Positions 46,520 through 55,004 of a DNA stretch of 64,000 nt are shown here, piece by piece. The stretch is from NCBI RefSeq assembly GCF_020783655.1, contig NZ_JAJGQH010000009.1, positions 168,902-232,901 of the forward strand. Reading direction: 5' to 3'. The stretch comes from Xanthomonas melonis. Lineage in GTDB: Bacteria > Pseudomonadota > Gammaproteobacteria > Xanthomonadales > Xanthomonadaceae. The position numbers and the translations under genes are program-made. Every line of letters starts with the position of its first letter. Within the stretch, counting starts at the first letter, position 1. Under the pieces are notes generated by a model that was given only the letters and a program-made list of their open reading frames with translations, made no database searches and had not been told where the DNA came from.

Positions 46520-46540
46520 CCTTCTCCCGGCGGGAGAAGG
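46520..46540. repeat. CCTTCTCCC/GGGAGAAGG palindromic intergenic repeat
   Basis: Near-perfect dyad CCTTCTCCCG-G-CGGGAGAAGG. A decayed relative lies at 36901-36919. Elements of this look are common between genes in Xanthomonas genomes (from memory). There is no coding content. Confidence 0.65.
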
Positions 46541-46563
46541 GAGCAGCACCGTTGCGACACCAC

Positions 46564-46577
46564 GATTCCCGATTCCC
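46564..46577 (-). repeat. short G-tract heptamer repeat at the end of the DUF3313 gene
   Basis: Two copies of GATTCCC on the plus strand (GGGAATC on the minus strand), 2 bp beyond the stop of the minus-strand gene ending at 46580. This is a minimal version of the repeats at 28842 and 41149. Confidence 0.55.
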
Positions 46578-46579
46578 AC

Positions 46580-47239
46580 CTACTCCAGCCCCTCGACCAA
46601 CTGCTCGGCACCTTTGCGAATCCCTGCCTTTGCAGCGTCATAGGCGCCCAGGCTGGCCTTGATGTTCATGGCACTTGGGTACTGCTTTTCGACATACGCA
46701 GCGAGCAGGCGATCGGTCTGCGCGTCGAAGATCTCCACCGCGTAGCTCACCGAGCCGGAGAATGCGCCTTGCTTGCCGCGTGCGGCCTGCACCACGTTGT
46801 AGGAGCCGCCGCCCAGGTCCACCTTCATCAAGGTTCCCAGTACGCGTTTGCTGGGCTTTGCGCCGGTCAGGGTGATGCGTATCCGCAAGGTGTCGCGGTC
46901 GGCCGAAAGCGTGGGGCGCCAGCGCCGCGCGATGGCGTTGCCGAAGTGCTGCTGCATCTCATCGGCGAGCATGCGCTTGTCCTGCTCGGGCACGTTTTCG
47001 AACTGCGCATCCGGGCCGCGGTAGATGGCGACCGGCTCGATGATGGCGGCGCGATAGCGCGACCAATCCACCTCGCTCTGGTAGGCATACGGCATGCGAT
47101 TGCCACGGCTGCCGTCGTGCGGGCGCAGATAGCTGGACGAGGCCAATTGGCGGTAAGGCATCGGGCCGGTGCTGGCGCAGCCGAACAGGGTCAGGCCGAC
47201 GAGGGCGAGCGTGCAGCAACGAATGAGACGCTGGGACAT
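46580..47239 (-). CDS. DUF3313-family lipoprotein
   Basis: A 219-residue lipoprotein (lipobox TLFGCAS, mature Cys at about 21). The mature domain has WSRYRAAIIEPVAIYRGPDA (about 57-76) and DTLRIRITLTGAKPS followed by GGSYNVVQAARG and VEIFDAQTDRLLAAYVEKQ, the usual DUF3313 strand pattern. It is predicted to sit at the outer membrane, facing the periplasm. Function unknown. The upstream neighbour on the same strand is a 97-residue membrane protein 60 bp away. Confidence 0.82.
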   Translation of the reverse strand: MSQRLIRCCTLALVGLTLFGCASTGPMPYRQLASSSYLRPHDGSRGNRMPYAYQSEVDWSRYRAAIIEPVAIYRGPDAQFENVPEQDKRMLADEMQQHFGNAIARRWRPTLSADRDTLRIRITLTGAKPSKRVLGTLMKVDLGGGSYNVVQAARGKQGAFSGSVSYAVEIFDAQTDRLLAAYVEKQYPSAMNIKASLGAYDAAKAGIRKGAEQLVEGLE

Positions 47240-47299
47240 GATGACGAGCCTGTGGGAAAAATCGAACGGGGGCGGGCGCCAGCGGTGCGGATGCCGGCT

Positions 47300-47593
47300 T
47301 CAGTGCAGCAGCGCATAGACCAGGATCAACGCAAAGGCGATGCCCGACGCGGCCAATAGCCCGCCGCGCGTGGCCCAGCGCTGCAGGCGGCGCTGCTTGC
47401 GCGCGCTGCGGATGTCCGGCAGCGCGCACCAGACGTCGCGGTTACGGATGCCGATGCGGCCGCAGCGCAAATCCGCCAATGAAAGTGGATCGCCGGCAGT
47501 GGCGATCGGGTTGTCGTTGGCCGCCCTGTGCAGCGTCGACAGCGCCGGACGGGAACCTGCGATTGGGGTGGGACGGGGCGAGTGCATCATCAC
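47300..47593 (-). CDS. small protein with one C-terminal membrane helix, unknown
   Basis: A 97-residue protein with a polar N-terminal region containing AANDNP and DLRCGRIGIRNRDVWCALP (two Cys), an arginine-rich stretch (RSARKQRRLQRW), and a C-terminal membrane helix (about 78-96, GLLAASGIAFALILVYALL). The charge pattern suggests N-in topology. I do not recognise the family. Confidence 0.55.
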   Translation of the reverse strand: MMMHSPRPTPIAGSRPALSTLHRAANDNPIATAGDPLSLADLRCGRIGIRNRDVWCALPDIRSARKQRRLQRWATRGGLLAASGIAFALILVYALLH

Positions 47594-47689
47594 CAGGCAT
47601 CCTGGATGCTTGCGGTAACTGCACTCTAGACAGACAGGTTTGGGAACTTATTGGATACGACCGGCATGCGCGCCGTGTGCGTGGCGGGT

Positions 47690-48874
47690 TCAGCGCGCGG
47701 TGGGGCTACTGTCGCCGGCAAATACCACGCGCACGCAGAAGCCGCGCCCATCGTTGCCCTCGCCGGTCTCGATCGTTGCGCCATGCAGGCGTGCAATGCC
47801 CGCCACCAGCGACAGCCCAATGCCGCTGCCCTGCACTTGGCTGCCTGGCACGCGGTAGAACCGCTCGAACACGGAGACGCGCGCCACCTCCGGCACACCG
47901 GGACCGTCGTCGCTGACCTGCACGAACGGATGCAGAATGTCGGCGCGCAGGCAATAGCCGCAACTCACCTCCACCAGGCCGCGTGTGCGTCCGTAGCGGA
48001 TGGCGTTGTCGACCAGATTGCGGATCAGGATGCCGACCGCATCCACATCGCAGCGCAGCAGGCAGGGCGCGGCCGCGATGCGCAGACCAATCTCGCGTGC
48101 GTGGGCTTGCACGCTGAACTCGTCGAGCACATGCGAGATCAATTCCCCCATCTCCACGCGTTGATACGCCGTCGAGCTGATGCCGGCATCCAGCCGTGCC
48201 AGATCCAGTAACTGCTCGGCCAGCCGATTGCTGCGACGCGCAGTTTCCAGCAACCGCTGCAGCGCTGCGTCCTTGGCCTGTAGCGTGGGGGCGCGCAGTG
48301 CCACTTCTGCATAGGTGTGCAGCGCCGAGAGCGGTGTCCGTAGTTCGTGCGCGGCATCGGCGACGAAGTCGCGCTCGGCCTGCACGGCCTTTTCCAGGCG
48401 GGCCAGCAGGGTGTTGAACGCATCGATCAGCGGACGGATCTCGTCCGGCACCCGATCCAGCGGTACCGGCTCGGTGTCCAGGCCGGTGCGTTGTGCAATC
48501 GCGGCCGACACGCTGTGCAACGGCCTCAACGACGTGCGCACCGCCCACCACACCAGCAGGCCAAGGATGCCCAGCTGCAGCGTGTTGAGCACCATTGCAA
48601 TCAGCGTCTGTTTGAAGCTCATGCGCGAGGAGACATCGTCGTCCAGTGCGGCCGTGTTGGCCTCGGCAGGAGGTGCTGCGGGTCTGTCGAAGCGGTGTTG
48701 CAAGGTGTCGGGCAGCACGCTGACCAACTGATCGCCAAGCAGGTTGAGTTCCTGTTCGAACATGCTGTGATGTCCCTGGGTGACCAGGGCGACCAGGATC
48801 CACAGCGAGGTAGACCAGCTCAGCAGGACGATGGCGGCCAGCGCCGCCAGCATGCGCGCCTGCAGAGACCTCAT
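47690..48874 (-). CDS. QseC-type sensor histidine kinase
   Basis: A 394-residue kinase. It has helices at about 8-30 and 98-118 around a periplasmic domain of about 70 residues, then a HAMP region. The His box is ERDFVADAAHELRTPLSALH (about 180). N-box NLVDNAIRYGRT and G-boxes SDDGPGVPE and GSGIGLSLVAG complete the ATP domain. It follows its response-regulator gene with a 4-bp overlap. The small sensor domain resembles QseC/PmrB/TctE relatives. The signal is unknown. Confidence 0.88.
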   Translation of the reverse strand: MRSLQARMLAALAAIVLLSWSTSLWILVALVTQGHHSMFEQELNLLGDQLVSVLPDTLQHRFDRPAAPPAEANTAALDDDVSSRMSFKQTLIAMVLNTLQLGILGLLVWWAVRTSLRPLHSVSAAIAQRTGLDTEPVPLDRVPDEIRPLIDAFNTLLARLEKAVQAERDFVADAAHELRTPLSALHTYAEVALRAPTLQAKDAALQRLLETARRSNRLAEQLLDLARLDAGISSTAYQRVEMGELISHVLDEFSVQAHAREIGLRIAAAPCLLRCDVDAVGILIRNLVDNAIRYGRTRGLVEVSCGYCLRADILHPFVQVSDDGPGVPEVARVSVFERFYRVPGSQVQGSGIGLSLVAGIARLHGATIETGEGNDGRGFCVRVVFAGDSSPTAR

Positions 48875-49536
48875 TCCGGTGCCTTGCCGATCATGTAGCC
48901 CTGGCCATAGACGGTGGAAATGAGTTCGTCACCGAGTTTGCGCCGCAGCTGGTGCACATAGACCGCGATCATGTTGCTGCCGCCCTCCGAGGGGCCGCCA
49001 TACACGGCTTCTTCCAGCTGGTCCTTGGTGACCACCCGCCCGGCGCGCTCCATCAGTGCCAGCAGCAGGCGGTACTCGTGCACGCTCAGCGCTACCCATT
49101 TGCCGGCCTTGGTGACCTTGCAGCTGCTCGGGTCCACGCTGACATCGCCCTGGCCGAGCAGTGGCACCACCCGGCCCTGGCTGCGCCGGATGACCGCGCG
49201 CAGCCGCGCCATCAGTTCATCGAACTGGAACGGCTTGACCAGGTAGTCGTCGGCGCCGGCATCCAGGCCGCGGATGCGGTCGGTGAGCTGTCCGCGTGCA
49301 GTCAGCGCGATGACCGCGGTGGCGTCGTAGTGGCCACGCAGGAAGCGCAGGACCGCCAGCCCGGATTCGCCAGGCAGACCGATGTCCAGCAGTACCGCGG
49401 TGTAGCGGTGATCCACCAGCGCGGTCTTGGCTGCGCTGGCGTTGTCGACGTGATCGATGGTCCAGCGTTGCTGGCGCACACCCTCGCAGATGGCATTGGC
49501 CAGCATGGTGTCGTCTTCGACCAGAAGCAGGTGCAT
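48871..49536 (-). CDS. OmpR-family response regulator (QseB-like)
   Basis: A 221-residue regulator. The receiver has VEDD, the phospho-acceptor Asp in AVLLDIGLPGESG (about 51) and VKPFQF. The winged helix ends STVYGQGYMIG. The start MHLLLVEDD (49536) is at the usual family position. A longer frame upstream is ignored. It is the first gene of the operon with the kinase at 47690-48874. Confidence 0.9.
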   Translation of the reverse strand: MHLLLVEDDTMLANAICEGVRQQRWTIDHVDNASAAKTALVDHRYTAVLLDIGLPGESGLAVLRFLRGHYDATAVIALTARGQLTDRIRGLDAGADDYLVKPFQFDELMARLRAVIRRSQGRVVPLLGQGDVSVDPSSCKVTKAGKWVALSVHEYRLLLALMERAGRVVTKDQLEEAVYGGPSEGGSNMIAVYVHQLRRKLGDELISTVYGQGYMIGKAPE

Positions 49537-49689
49537 GAAAATTCCGCCGCGTATGGGGCCGGTCCGAGATACGCACCATTGTCGGAGATGGTCGTTAGTC
49601 AAACATTAGTGCATGTTCGCCCGCCGAGCGGCGCTGCGGCTGTGCCGGCTCTGGCTGGCCCGCGCTGGGCAGATGGCCGGGACCGGAGC

Positions 49690-50577
49690 TCAGCGCTGCA
49701 GGATGGCGCGCAGGGCCGCGTCCAGCTGTGGGTACTGGAAGCCAAATCCTGCATCGAGCGCGCGCTGCGGCAGCACACGCTGGCTGATCAGCAGCAGCTC
49801 GGCCATCTCGCCGAACCCCAGCCGCAGCAGCGCGGCCGGCAGCGTCAGCAGCGCCGGGCGATGCAGCACCTCGGCCAGCGTGTGGGCGAACTGCGCATTG
49901 GTGACCGGGTTGGGTGCGGTGGCGTTGTAGGCACCGGCCTGCCCGTGCTGCAGCAACCAGACCAGCAGCGCCACCATGTCGGCGCGATGGATCCAGCTCA
50001 TCCAGTGGCGGCCGTCGCCGAACGGCCCGCCGCCGCCGAACCGGAATGCCGGCAGCATGCGCGCCAATGCACCTCCGTCGCGGTCCAGGACGATACCGGT
50101 ACGTACCCAGCTCACCCGCGGACCCAGCGCGGCGATCCGCGCCGCTTCGCTTTCCCAATCGCGGCACAGCACCGCCGCAAAGTCGTCGCCTGCGCCATCG
50201 GCTTCGGTCAGCACGGTGTCGCCACGCTCGCCGTAATACCCCACCGCCGAGCCGGAGATCAGCACCGCCGGGCGCTGCGCCTGGGGCTGGTGCGCGATCC
50301 AGTCGTGCAGCAGGCGCGTGGTGCCCAGCCGCGACGCGCGGAAGCGTTGCTTGCGCGTATCGCTCCAGCGGCCAGCAGCCAACGGTTCGCCGGCCAGATT
50401 GATGACCGCATCGGCCTGCACGCCATCCAGGCTGTCCACGGCAGTGATGCCAGGCACGTGGCGCTGGGCTCGGCTTACATCACGGGTCAGCACGCTGACC
50501 TGGTGGCCGTCACCCAGCAAGGTGGGGCACAGGGCCTGGCCGATGAAGCCGGTGCCACCGGTGATGAGCAAACGCAT
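49690..50577 (-). CDS. TIGR01777 (YfcH-like) NAD-dependent epimerase-type protein
   Basis: A 295-residue short-chain dehydrogenase-like protein. The Rossmann motif TGGTGFIGQAL (about 7-17), NLAGEPLAAGRWSDTRKQ (about 60) and SGSAVGYYGERGD mark the TIGR01777/YfcH group. A C-terminal DUF1731-like segment (VLPQRALDAGFGFQYPQLDAA) is present. The substrate is unknown. ATG at 50577 starts directly at the first beta strand (MRLLITGG). Confidence 0.88.
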   Translation of the reverse strand: MRLLITGGTGFIGQALCPTLLGDGHQVSVLTRDVSRAQRHVPGITAVDSLDGVQADAVINLAGEPLAAGRWSDTRKQRFRASRLGTTRLLHDWIAHQPQAQRPAVLISGSAVGYYGERGDTVLTEADGAGDDFAAVLCRDWESEAARIAALGPRVSWVRTGIVLDRDGGALARMLPAFRFGGGGPFGDGRHWMSWIHRADMVALLVWLLQHGQAGAYNATAPNPVTNAQFAHTLAEVLHRPALLTLPAALLRLGFGEMAELLLISQRVLPQRALDAGFGFQYPQLDAALRAILQR

Positions 50578-50793
50578 GCGCAGGTCCTGGGCGGGTCGAT
50601 GCTGCACCATAGGCCACGGCGGACACAGGCAGAGTGAAGCCGGCGATCAGGGCCGCTGCATGGGCGGTGTGCAGCGACGCGATAACGTCAATGCCACTGC
50701 CCTGTCGGCAGGTTGCGATATCGGGGCGTTGCGCCAGGACGTACGCGCGCCGGCCAGGCGGGGCGCGCGTCGATCGACAGCGTACCAGGCGGG

Positions 50794-51387
50794 TTACCTC
50801 GAAGAAGACACCGCATGCGCGCGTTCGAAGTGCGCCGAGACCGCGCGGCGGGTCTCCTCCAGGTGTTGTTTGACGGGTGCGCTTTCTGCGGCCGGCAGCA
50901 GTTCGGCATCGATGATCTTGATGGTGTCGCCGTGGTCGCTGACCATGGTGCGCATGAAGGCATTGCGGTAGGCATCCTTGCCATCGGGCAAGGTGAGTGT
51001 CTTGGCCAGCGCATCCACGGCCGCCTTGCCCTTGGCGCGTACCGCTTCGGCACGGGGGCTGTCGGTTGCACCCAGCGCCTTGGTCTTCTCCAGGTTGGCC
51101 TGGTGATCGTGCAGCATCTGCTCGGCGAATGGCCCGGTGGCTCCGCCCAGATCCTGTTCGATGGCTTGCTTGGCCAGGGCGATTTCGCTTTCGTCGATGG
51201 CGGCCAGCACGCCCAGCGCGCCGGCATCGCCTTTGGCCAGCTCGGTCGCGCCGCTACCGGATACGGGCGCAGCGGTTGGCTCGGGCGAGACCGCCGGGGC
51301 GGTGCGCGAGGCATCGCCGCCGGGGCGGTCGCAGCCGACAAGGAACAGGGCGGTCAACAGCGAAGCAGTAGCAAGAGTGGATTTCAT
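50794..51387 (-). CDS. DUF4142-family lipoprotein
   Basis: A 197-residue lipoprotein (lipobox FLVGCDR). After a Pro/Ala linker the helical DUF4142 domain spans about 48-190, with VLAAIDESEIALAKQAIEQD, FAEQMLHDHQANLEKTKALG and MVSDHGDTIKIIDAELLP. The HxxH/DHG-type helices are a ferritin-like signature. Often a stress-induced periplasmic protein of unknown role. It is a single gene. Confidence 0.82.
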   Translation of the reverse strand: MKSTLATASLLTALFLVGCDRPGGDASRTAPAVSPEPTAAPVSGSGATELAKGDAGALGVLAAIDESEIALAKQAIEQDLGGATGPFAEQMLHDHQANLEKTKALGATDSPRAEAVRAKGKAAVDALAKTLTLPDGKDAYRNAFMRTMVSDHGDTIKIIDAELLPAAESAPVKQHLEETRRAVSAHFERAHAVSSSR

Positions 51388-51463
51388 GGATGTCCTGGGT
51401 GCGCCGGGATCTGCCGGCGGTGGAATGCAAAGGAGCCGCAATGCGGCTCCGGGAGTGCCTCGG

Positions 51464-51730
51464 TCAGGCCCACTGCGGTTGGGCAATGGGGCCAACGCTC
51501 AAGGGTCTGGGTGGTGTTCGTACCGCATCCTGCGCAGTGCGGCATTGGCGCGCCATGCGTGCGGTGCGCTCGCGAATCAGGGCGTGCTCGCTGTTGGGCG
51601 CGCTACCGAGCAGGCTGGCGACGTGGAAGCCAAGGATTTCCTCCGCGCGGTCGCCCTGGTCGCTGATGATGTGCGGCACCAGCCGCTCCAGTCGTTCCAG
51701 CTCCTGCTGCACTTGGTACGGGGTTTTCAT
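51464..51730 (-). CDS. small helical protein, unknown
   Basis: An 88-residue polar protein: helical N-terminus KTPYQVQQELERLERLVPHI, then ISDQGDRAEEILGFHVASLL and an Arg-rich middle, with a proline-rich tail. ATG at 51730 has GGAGA 5 nt upstream, which decides it over an in-frame ATG at 51742. The family is not recognised. The next small gene upstream on the same strand is similarly orphan. Confidence 0.55.
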   Translation of the reverse strand: MKTPYQVQQELERLERLVPHIISDQGDRAEEILGFHVASLLGSAPNSEHALIRERTARMARQCRTAQDAVRTPPRPLSVGPIAQPQWA

Positions 51731-51784
51731 GACGATCTCCATTGAGTAACGGCTCTTGCTCACCACAATCCAACGCTTGCATGT

Positions 51785-52066
51785 TCAGCTGTTGCGTGTG
51801 CTCAAGCGTTGCCAGCAGTCGGTCGCCAACTGTTCGTAGTTGGATTGCGTGCTGGACGAAATGAAATGATGTTCCAGACGGTCGCGAAACAGACGCAGCC
51901 GCTCCTGGTCGCTGGAACGTGGCGCCTGCAGATAGATATCGCAGGCCATCTTGACCACAGGGGATAACTCACTGAACTTGCCTGTCCCCAGATTGCCTTG
52001 GGCATGTCGCGCCTGCCAGTGCGCGATTTCAGCTTGGACATCGATGACGGATGGATCTCTGCTCAT
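51785..52066 (-). CDS. small helical protein, unknown
   Basis: A 93-residue soluble protein of mostly helical character (VIDVQAEIAHWQARHAQG, then FSELSPVVKMACDIYLQAP and LRLFRDRLEHHF). There are no membrane segments or catalytic motifs. GC3 is lower than for the neighbours. With the preceding 88-residue gene it forms a pair of orphan genes on the same strand, 54 bp apart. Confidence 0.55.
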   Translation of the reverse strand: MSRDPSVIDVQAEIAHWQARHAQGNLGTGKFSELSPVVKMACDIYLQAPRSSDQERLRLFRDRLEHHFISSSTQSNYEQLATDCWQRLSTRNS

Positions 52067-52379
52067 GGCTTGGGGTGTTCCGACGTAAACAAACTTGACC
52101 TGCAGGGTAACTGCGGGTATGTCAACGGATGATCATCGAACCCGACTACAACGCCATGTGTTGGCCCTGCGTGCTTAACTAGTCAGCTTTCTCTTCGCTG
52201 TCATGCGTGGGTGCGCGCGTAGCCCGTGCGCAAGACATCGGCACACCACACGCGTATGGCCGGGCTGCCGCCCGCAGATGACTCTACGCGGACATGGCGT
52301 GCGACGCCGCAATTTACGGAAGATTCTGAACCGCTCTACACCTGTGTAACGTGCATTCGTTAAGGTAGGCACGGACGTA
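52067..52379. other. 313-bp intergenic region, locally AT-richer
   Basis: Divergent region between the 93-residue protein and the 60-residue membrane protein. No ORF is supported. The base composition is more AT-rich than average. It must hold promoters in both directions. Confidence 0.4.
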
Positions 52380-52562
52380 ATGGAGAGAGTAAACAGGATG
52401 CAGGACAGCGAAAGCAGTCGTCGTAAGCCGCAGGAAGCAAGCGGTACGCCCGAGGCCCGCGTGTGGTGGCATGCCTTGCTGGAACTGAGGGGCGGGCGTG
52501 TGATCCTCAGTCTGATCGTCGTCGCCATCATCGTGCTGGGCTTGTATCTGGCGTTGAAGTAG
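52380..52562 (+). CDS. 60-residue single-pass membrane protein, unknown
   Basis: A polar N-terminus (SSRRKPQEASGTPEAR) and a C-terminal membrane helix (about 42-59, ILSLIVVAIIVLGLYLAL). The start could be ATG at 52380 or the ATG 18 nt later (MQDSESS). A tail-anchored microprotein. No family recognised. Confidence 0.55.
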   Translation: MERVNRMQDSESSRRKPQEASGTPEARVWWHALLELRGGRVILSLIVVAIIVLGLYLALK

Positions 52563-52675
52563 AGCTGCGACAGCATTGCGTTGCGATCGGTGGCGAGGCC
52601 GGTAGGTTCCACCTTCCATCTCGCTACAGGAGTCATTCGACATCAACGTTGCCGACCACCGGGTCGCGCAATGAA

Positions 52676-52697
52676 ACGGGCCCCTTAGGGCCCGTCT
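52676..52697 (-). terminator. intrinsic-type hairpin after the glycine-zipper gene
   Basis: Arms ACGGGCC/GGCCCGT with flanking C/G (52676-52697). On the minus strand the stem is followed by TTTCATT. It lies 29 bp after the stop of the gene ending at 52727. Confidence 0.6.
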
Positions 52698-52726
52698 CAG
52701 TCAGTGCTATTGCAGGTCAGCGGATG

Positions 52727-53527
52727 TCACATGCGCGTGTCGCTGGGATAACGGCGCGATGCTTCATCGTGACGATCCGAATCGAATGCCTCGCGCACAG
52801 CATGCTTGGCCTTTTCCCAACTCAGGCGCGAATTGGCCTTGAACCGATCCCAGCCATCGCCAAGATCGCGTTCCAGGCGATCGTCCCACTGGCGACCGAC
52901 GTGCAGTTGGCGCGCCTGCATTCCATAACGGTAGGCCGGACGATAGTCGTCGTAGGAGTAGTCGGCGTCGCGGTAGCTGGCGCTATCGAGCCGATCGGAG
53001 TAATGCACATCGCCGTCGCGGTAGACGGTATGGGTACGATCGGCGCGTTCCCAGGCGTCGCGTGCGGCCAGGCGGGCATCGTCCCACTCCAGGCGCGACT
53101 GACCGCGGTTTCGCGGCCATTCGCCGGCCAACGTGGCTTCGGTTTCTTCCCAGGTGCTGGTAGGGCGCGTTTCCCGCGCCTGCAGGCCGAAGCCATAGAC
53201 GGTTGCATAGTCGCGATCGTAATCGGTGCCCTCTTTGTAGTACGGTCGATTGCGGTATTCCTGGCGCCAGTATTCGGCTTCCACCGTGGGATCCAGGCGC
53301 TCGGCCACTCCCTTGCCCGCAGCAGCACCGGCAACCACGCCCGCCGCAGCGCCGATCAAGGTGCCGAGCGGACCGAACACGGTGCCCGCCAACGCGCCTG
53401 CAGCGGCGCCGCCGGCGATACCGCCGACGCCGACGCCGACCGGATGCGAGCCAGGCGTCCCGGTGATCGGATCACGATTCAAATCCTGTGCCTCAGCCTT
53501 GCGTTCCTGCTTGTCGAGATTCGTCAT
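52727..53527 (-). CDS. glycine-zipper protein with repeated tail domain, unknown
   Basis: A 266-residue protein. Residues about 30-72 are a glycine zipper with membrane-insertion potential (GVGVGGIAGGAAAGALAGTV, then GPLGTLIGAAAGVVAGAAAG). The rest is charged, with a duplicated pattern of Tyr/Arg-rich linker plus WEETEATLAGEWP / WDRFKANSRLSWEKAKHAVR, resembling CsbD- or YMGG-like stress proteins. No signal peptide. The function is unknown, perhaps envelope stress by analogy with glycine-zipper proteins. Confidence 0.65.
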   Translation of the reverse strand: MTNLDKQERKAEAQDLNRDPITGTPGSHPVGVGVGGIAGGAAAGALAGTVFGPLGTLIGAAAGVVAGAAAGKGVAERLDPTVEAEYWRQEYRNRPYYKEGTDYDRDYATVYGFGLQARETRPTSTWEETEATLAGEWPRNRGQSRLEWDDARLAARDAWERADRTHTVYRDGDVHYSDRLDSASYRDADYSYDDYRPAYRYGMQARQLHVGRQWDDRLERDLGDGWDRFKANSRLSWEKAKHAVREAFDSDRHDEASRRYPSDTRM

Positions 53528-53704
53528 ATCGCCTCCGGCTTGCTTGTCTGATTGGATGCGTCCTGGCGGTGCAGGCCACGATGTGGAGCAACCTTGGCGA
53601 GGCCGGAGTGAAACGCATGTGCGCGGATGTGAGCGGCTCCGCGACATGGCTGAACTGCTTACACACGCGTGCGGATGGGTCCGCCTGAGATGTCAGAACA
53701 AGCA

Positions 53705-53724
53705 AGGGCCGCAGGCGCGGCCCT
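53705..53724 (-). terminator. hairpin after the rtcB operon
   Basis: Arms AGGGCCGC/GCGGCCCT around 4 nt, starting 3 bp after the rtcB stop on the minus strand and followed by TGCTTGTTCT. Probable terminator of the slipin-rtcB unit. Confidence 0.65.
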
Positions 53725-53727
53725 CGC

Positions 53728-54951
53728 TTACCCCTTGATACAGACCACCTGGCGCAAGGTGTGCACCACTTCGACCAGATCCTGTTGTGCGGCCATGACT
53801 GCATCGATCGACTTGTAGGCTGCCGGCGATTCGTCGATCACCGCGGCATCCTTGCGGCACTCCACATGTGCGGTGGCCTCGCGGTGCTGCGCCAGCGTGA
53901 TCTGTGCACGCGCGGCCGTCCTGCTCATCACCCGTCCGGCGCCATGACTGCAGCTGTGGAAGCTCTCCGCATTGCCCAGCCCACGCACGATGTAGCTGCG
54001 CGTGCCCATGCTGCCCGGAATGATGCCCAGCTCGCCCGCACGGGCACTGACCGCGCCCTTGCGGGTGACCAGCAGCTCTTCGCCGTGATGCGTTTCCTTC
54101 TGCACGTAGTTGTGGTGACAGTTGACCGCCAGCTTTTCCAGCTGGAACCTGGGCAGGCGGTGACGCATCTCGGCCAGCACCCGCGCCATCATCGCTTCGC
54201 GATTCTCGCGGGCGTAGTCCTGCGCCCACGACACCGCTTCCACATATTCGTCGAACAAGGGCTCGCCCTGCAGGAAGAACGCCAGGTCCTTGTCGGGCAG
54301 GTGGAAGCCCAGCACACGATGCGCCAACTGCTCGCGTGCGCGCTCGATGAAGTAGGTGCCGATCAGGTTGCCGGTCCCGCGCGAGCCGCTGTGCAACATC
54401 ACCCACACCGCATCGGTCTCGTCCAGGCAGATCTCGATGAAGTGATTGCCACCGCCCAGGGTGCCGATCTGGCATTCCAGCTTGTCGGTACGGATGCGCC
54501 GGTGCTGCTGTTTGATCGCGTCCAGCCTCTGTACCAGCCCGGATTGCGCAATGCGGGTCTGGATGCTGTCGGGCAGCGAGCGATGCTCGCCGCCGCGCCC
54601 GTTGCCCACCGGTACGCTGCGCTCGATGCTGGAGCGCAGCTGCACCAGGCTGTCCGGCAGGTCGCTGGCGCGCAAGGTGGTACGTACCGCAGCCATGCCG
54701 CAGCCGATGTCCACGCCAACCGCTGCCGGGATGATGGCGCCACGGGTCGGGATCACCGAGCCTACGGTGGCTCCCTTGCCCAGGTGTACGTCGGGCATCA
54801 CCGCTACCCACGGGCCGACGAACGGAACCGCGGCGATGTTGCGCAACTGTGCATGCGCCTGCGCCTCCAGTGGCACGCCGCGTACCCAACCCTTGATCGG
54901 CGTGGCGCTGCCCTCGGCATGCAGGAATTCGAAGTGTTGTGAAGTACTCAT
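53728..54951 (-). CDS. rtcB: RtcB-family RNA ligase
   Basis: Joins RNA ends bearing 2',3'-cyclic or 3'-phosphate to 5'-OH ends using GTP and Mn2+, thereby repairing cleaved tRNA or rRNA. The 407-residue protein has the metal and guanylylation motifs MPDVHLGKGATVG, GVDIGCGMAA (Asp, Cys), GTLGGGNHFIE, MLHSGSRGTG, VNCHHNYV and ESFHSCSHGAGR (His that receives GMP). AAGGA lies 7 nt before the ATG. It follows a slipin gene by 53 bp in the same direction. Neither rtcA nor rtcR is in the window. Confidence 0.94.
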   Translation of the reverse strand: MSTSQHFEFLHAEGSATPIKGWVRGVPLEAQAHAQLRNIAAVPFVGPWVAVMPDVHLGKGATVGSVIPTRGAIIPAAVGVDIGCGMAAVRTTLRASDLPDSLVQLRSSIERSVPVGNGRGGEHRSLPDSIQTRIAQSGLVQRLDAIKQQHRRIRTDKLECQIGTLGGGNHFIEICLDETDAVWVMLHSGSRGTGNLIGTYFIERAREQLAHRVLGFHLPDKDLAFFLQGEPLFDEYVEAVSWAQDYARENREAMMARVLAEMRHRLPRFQLEKLAVNCHHNYVQKETHHGEELLVTRKGAVSARAGELGIIPGSMGTRSYIVRGLGNAESFHSCSHGAGRVMSRTAARAQITLAQHREATAHVECRKDAAVIDESPAAYKSIDAVMAAQQDLVEVVHTLRQVVCIKG

Positions 54952-55004
54952 TGTTCATTCCTTTGCGCAGGCGTGCGACGGTTCCCCGGCGCACGCCTGC
55001 ATGA

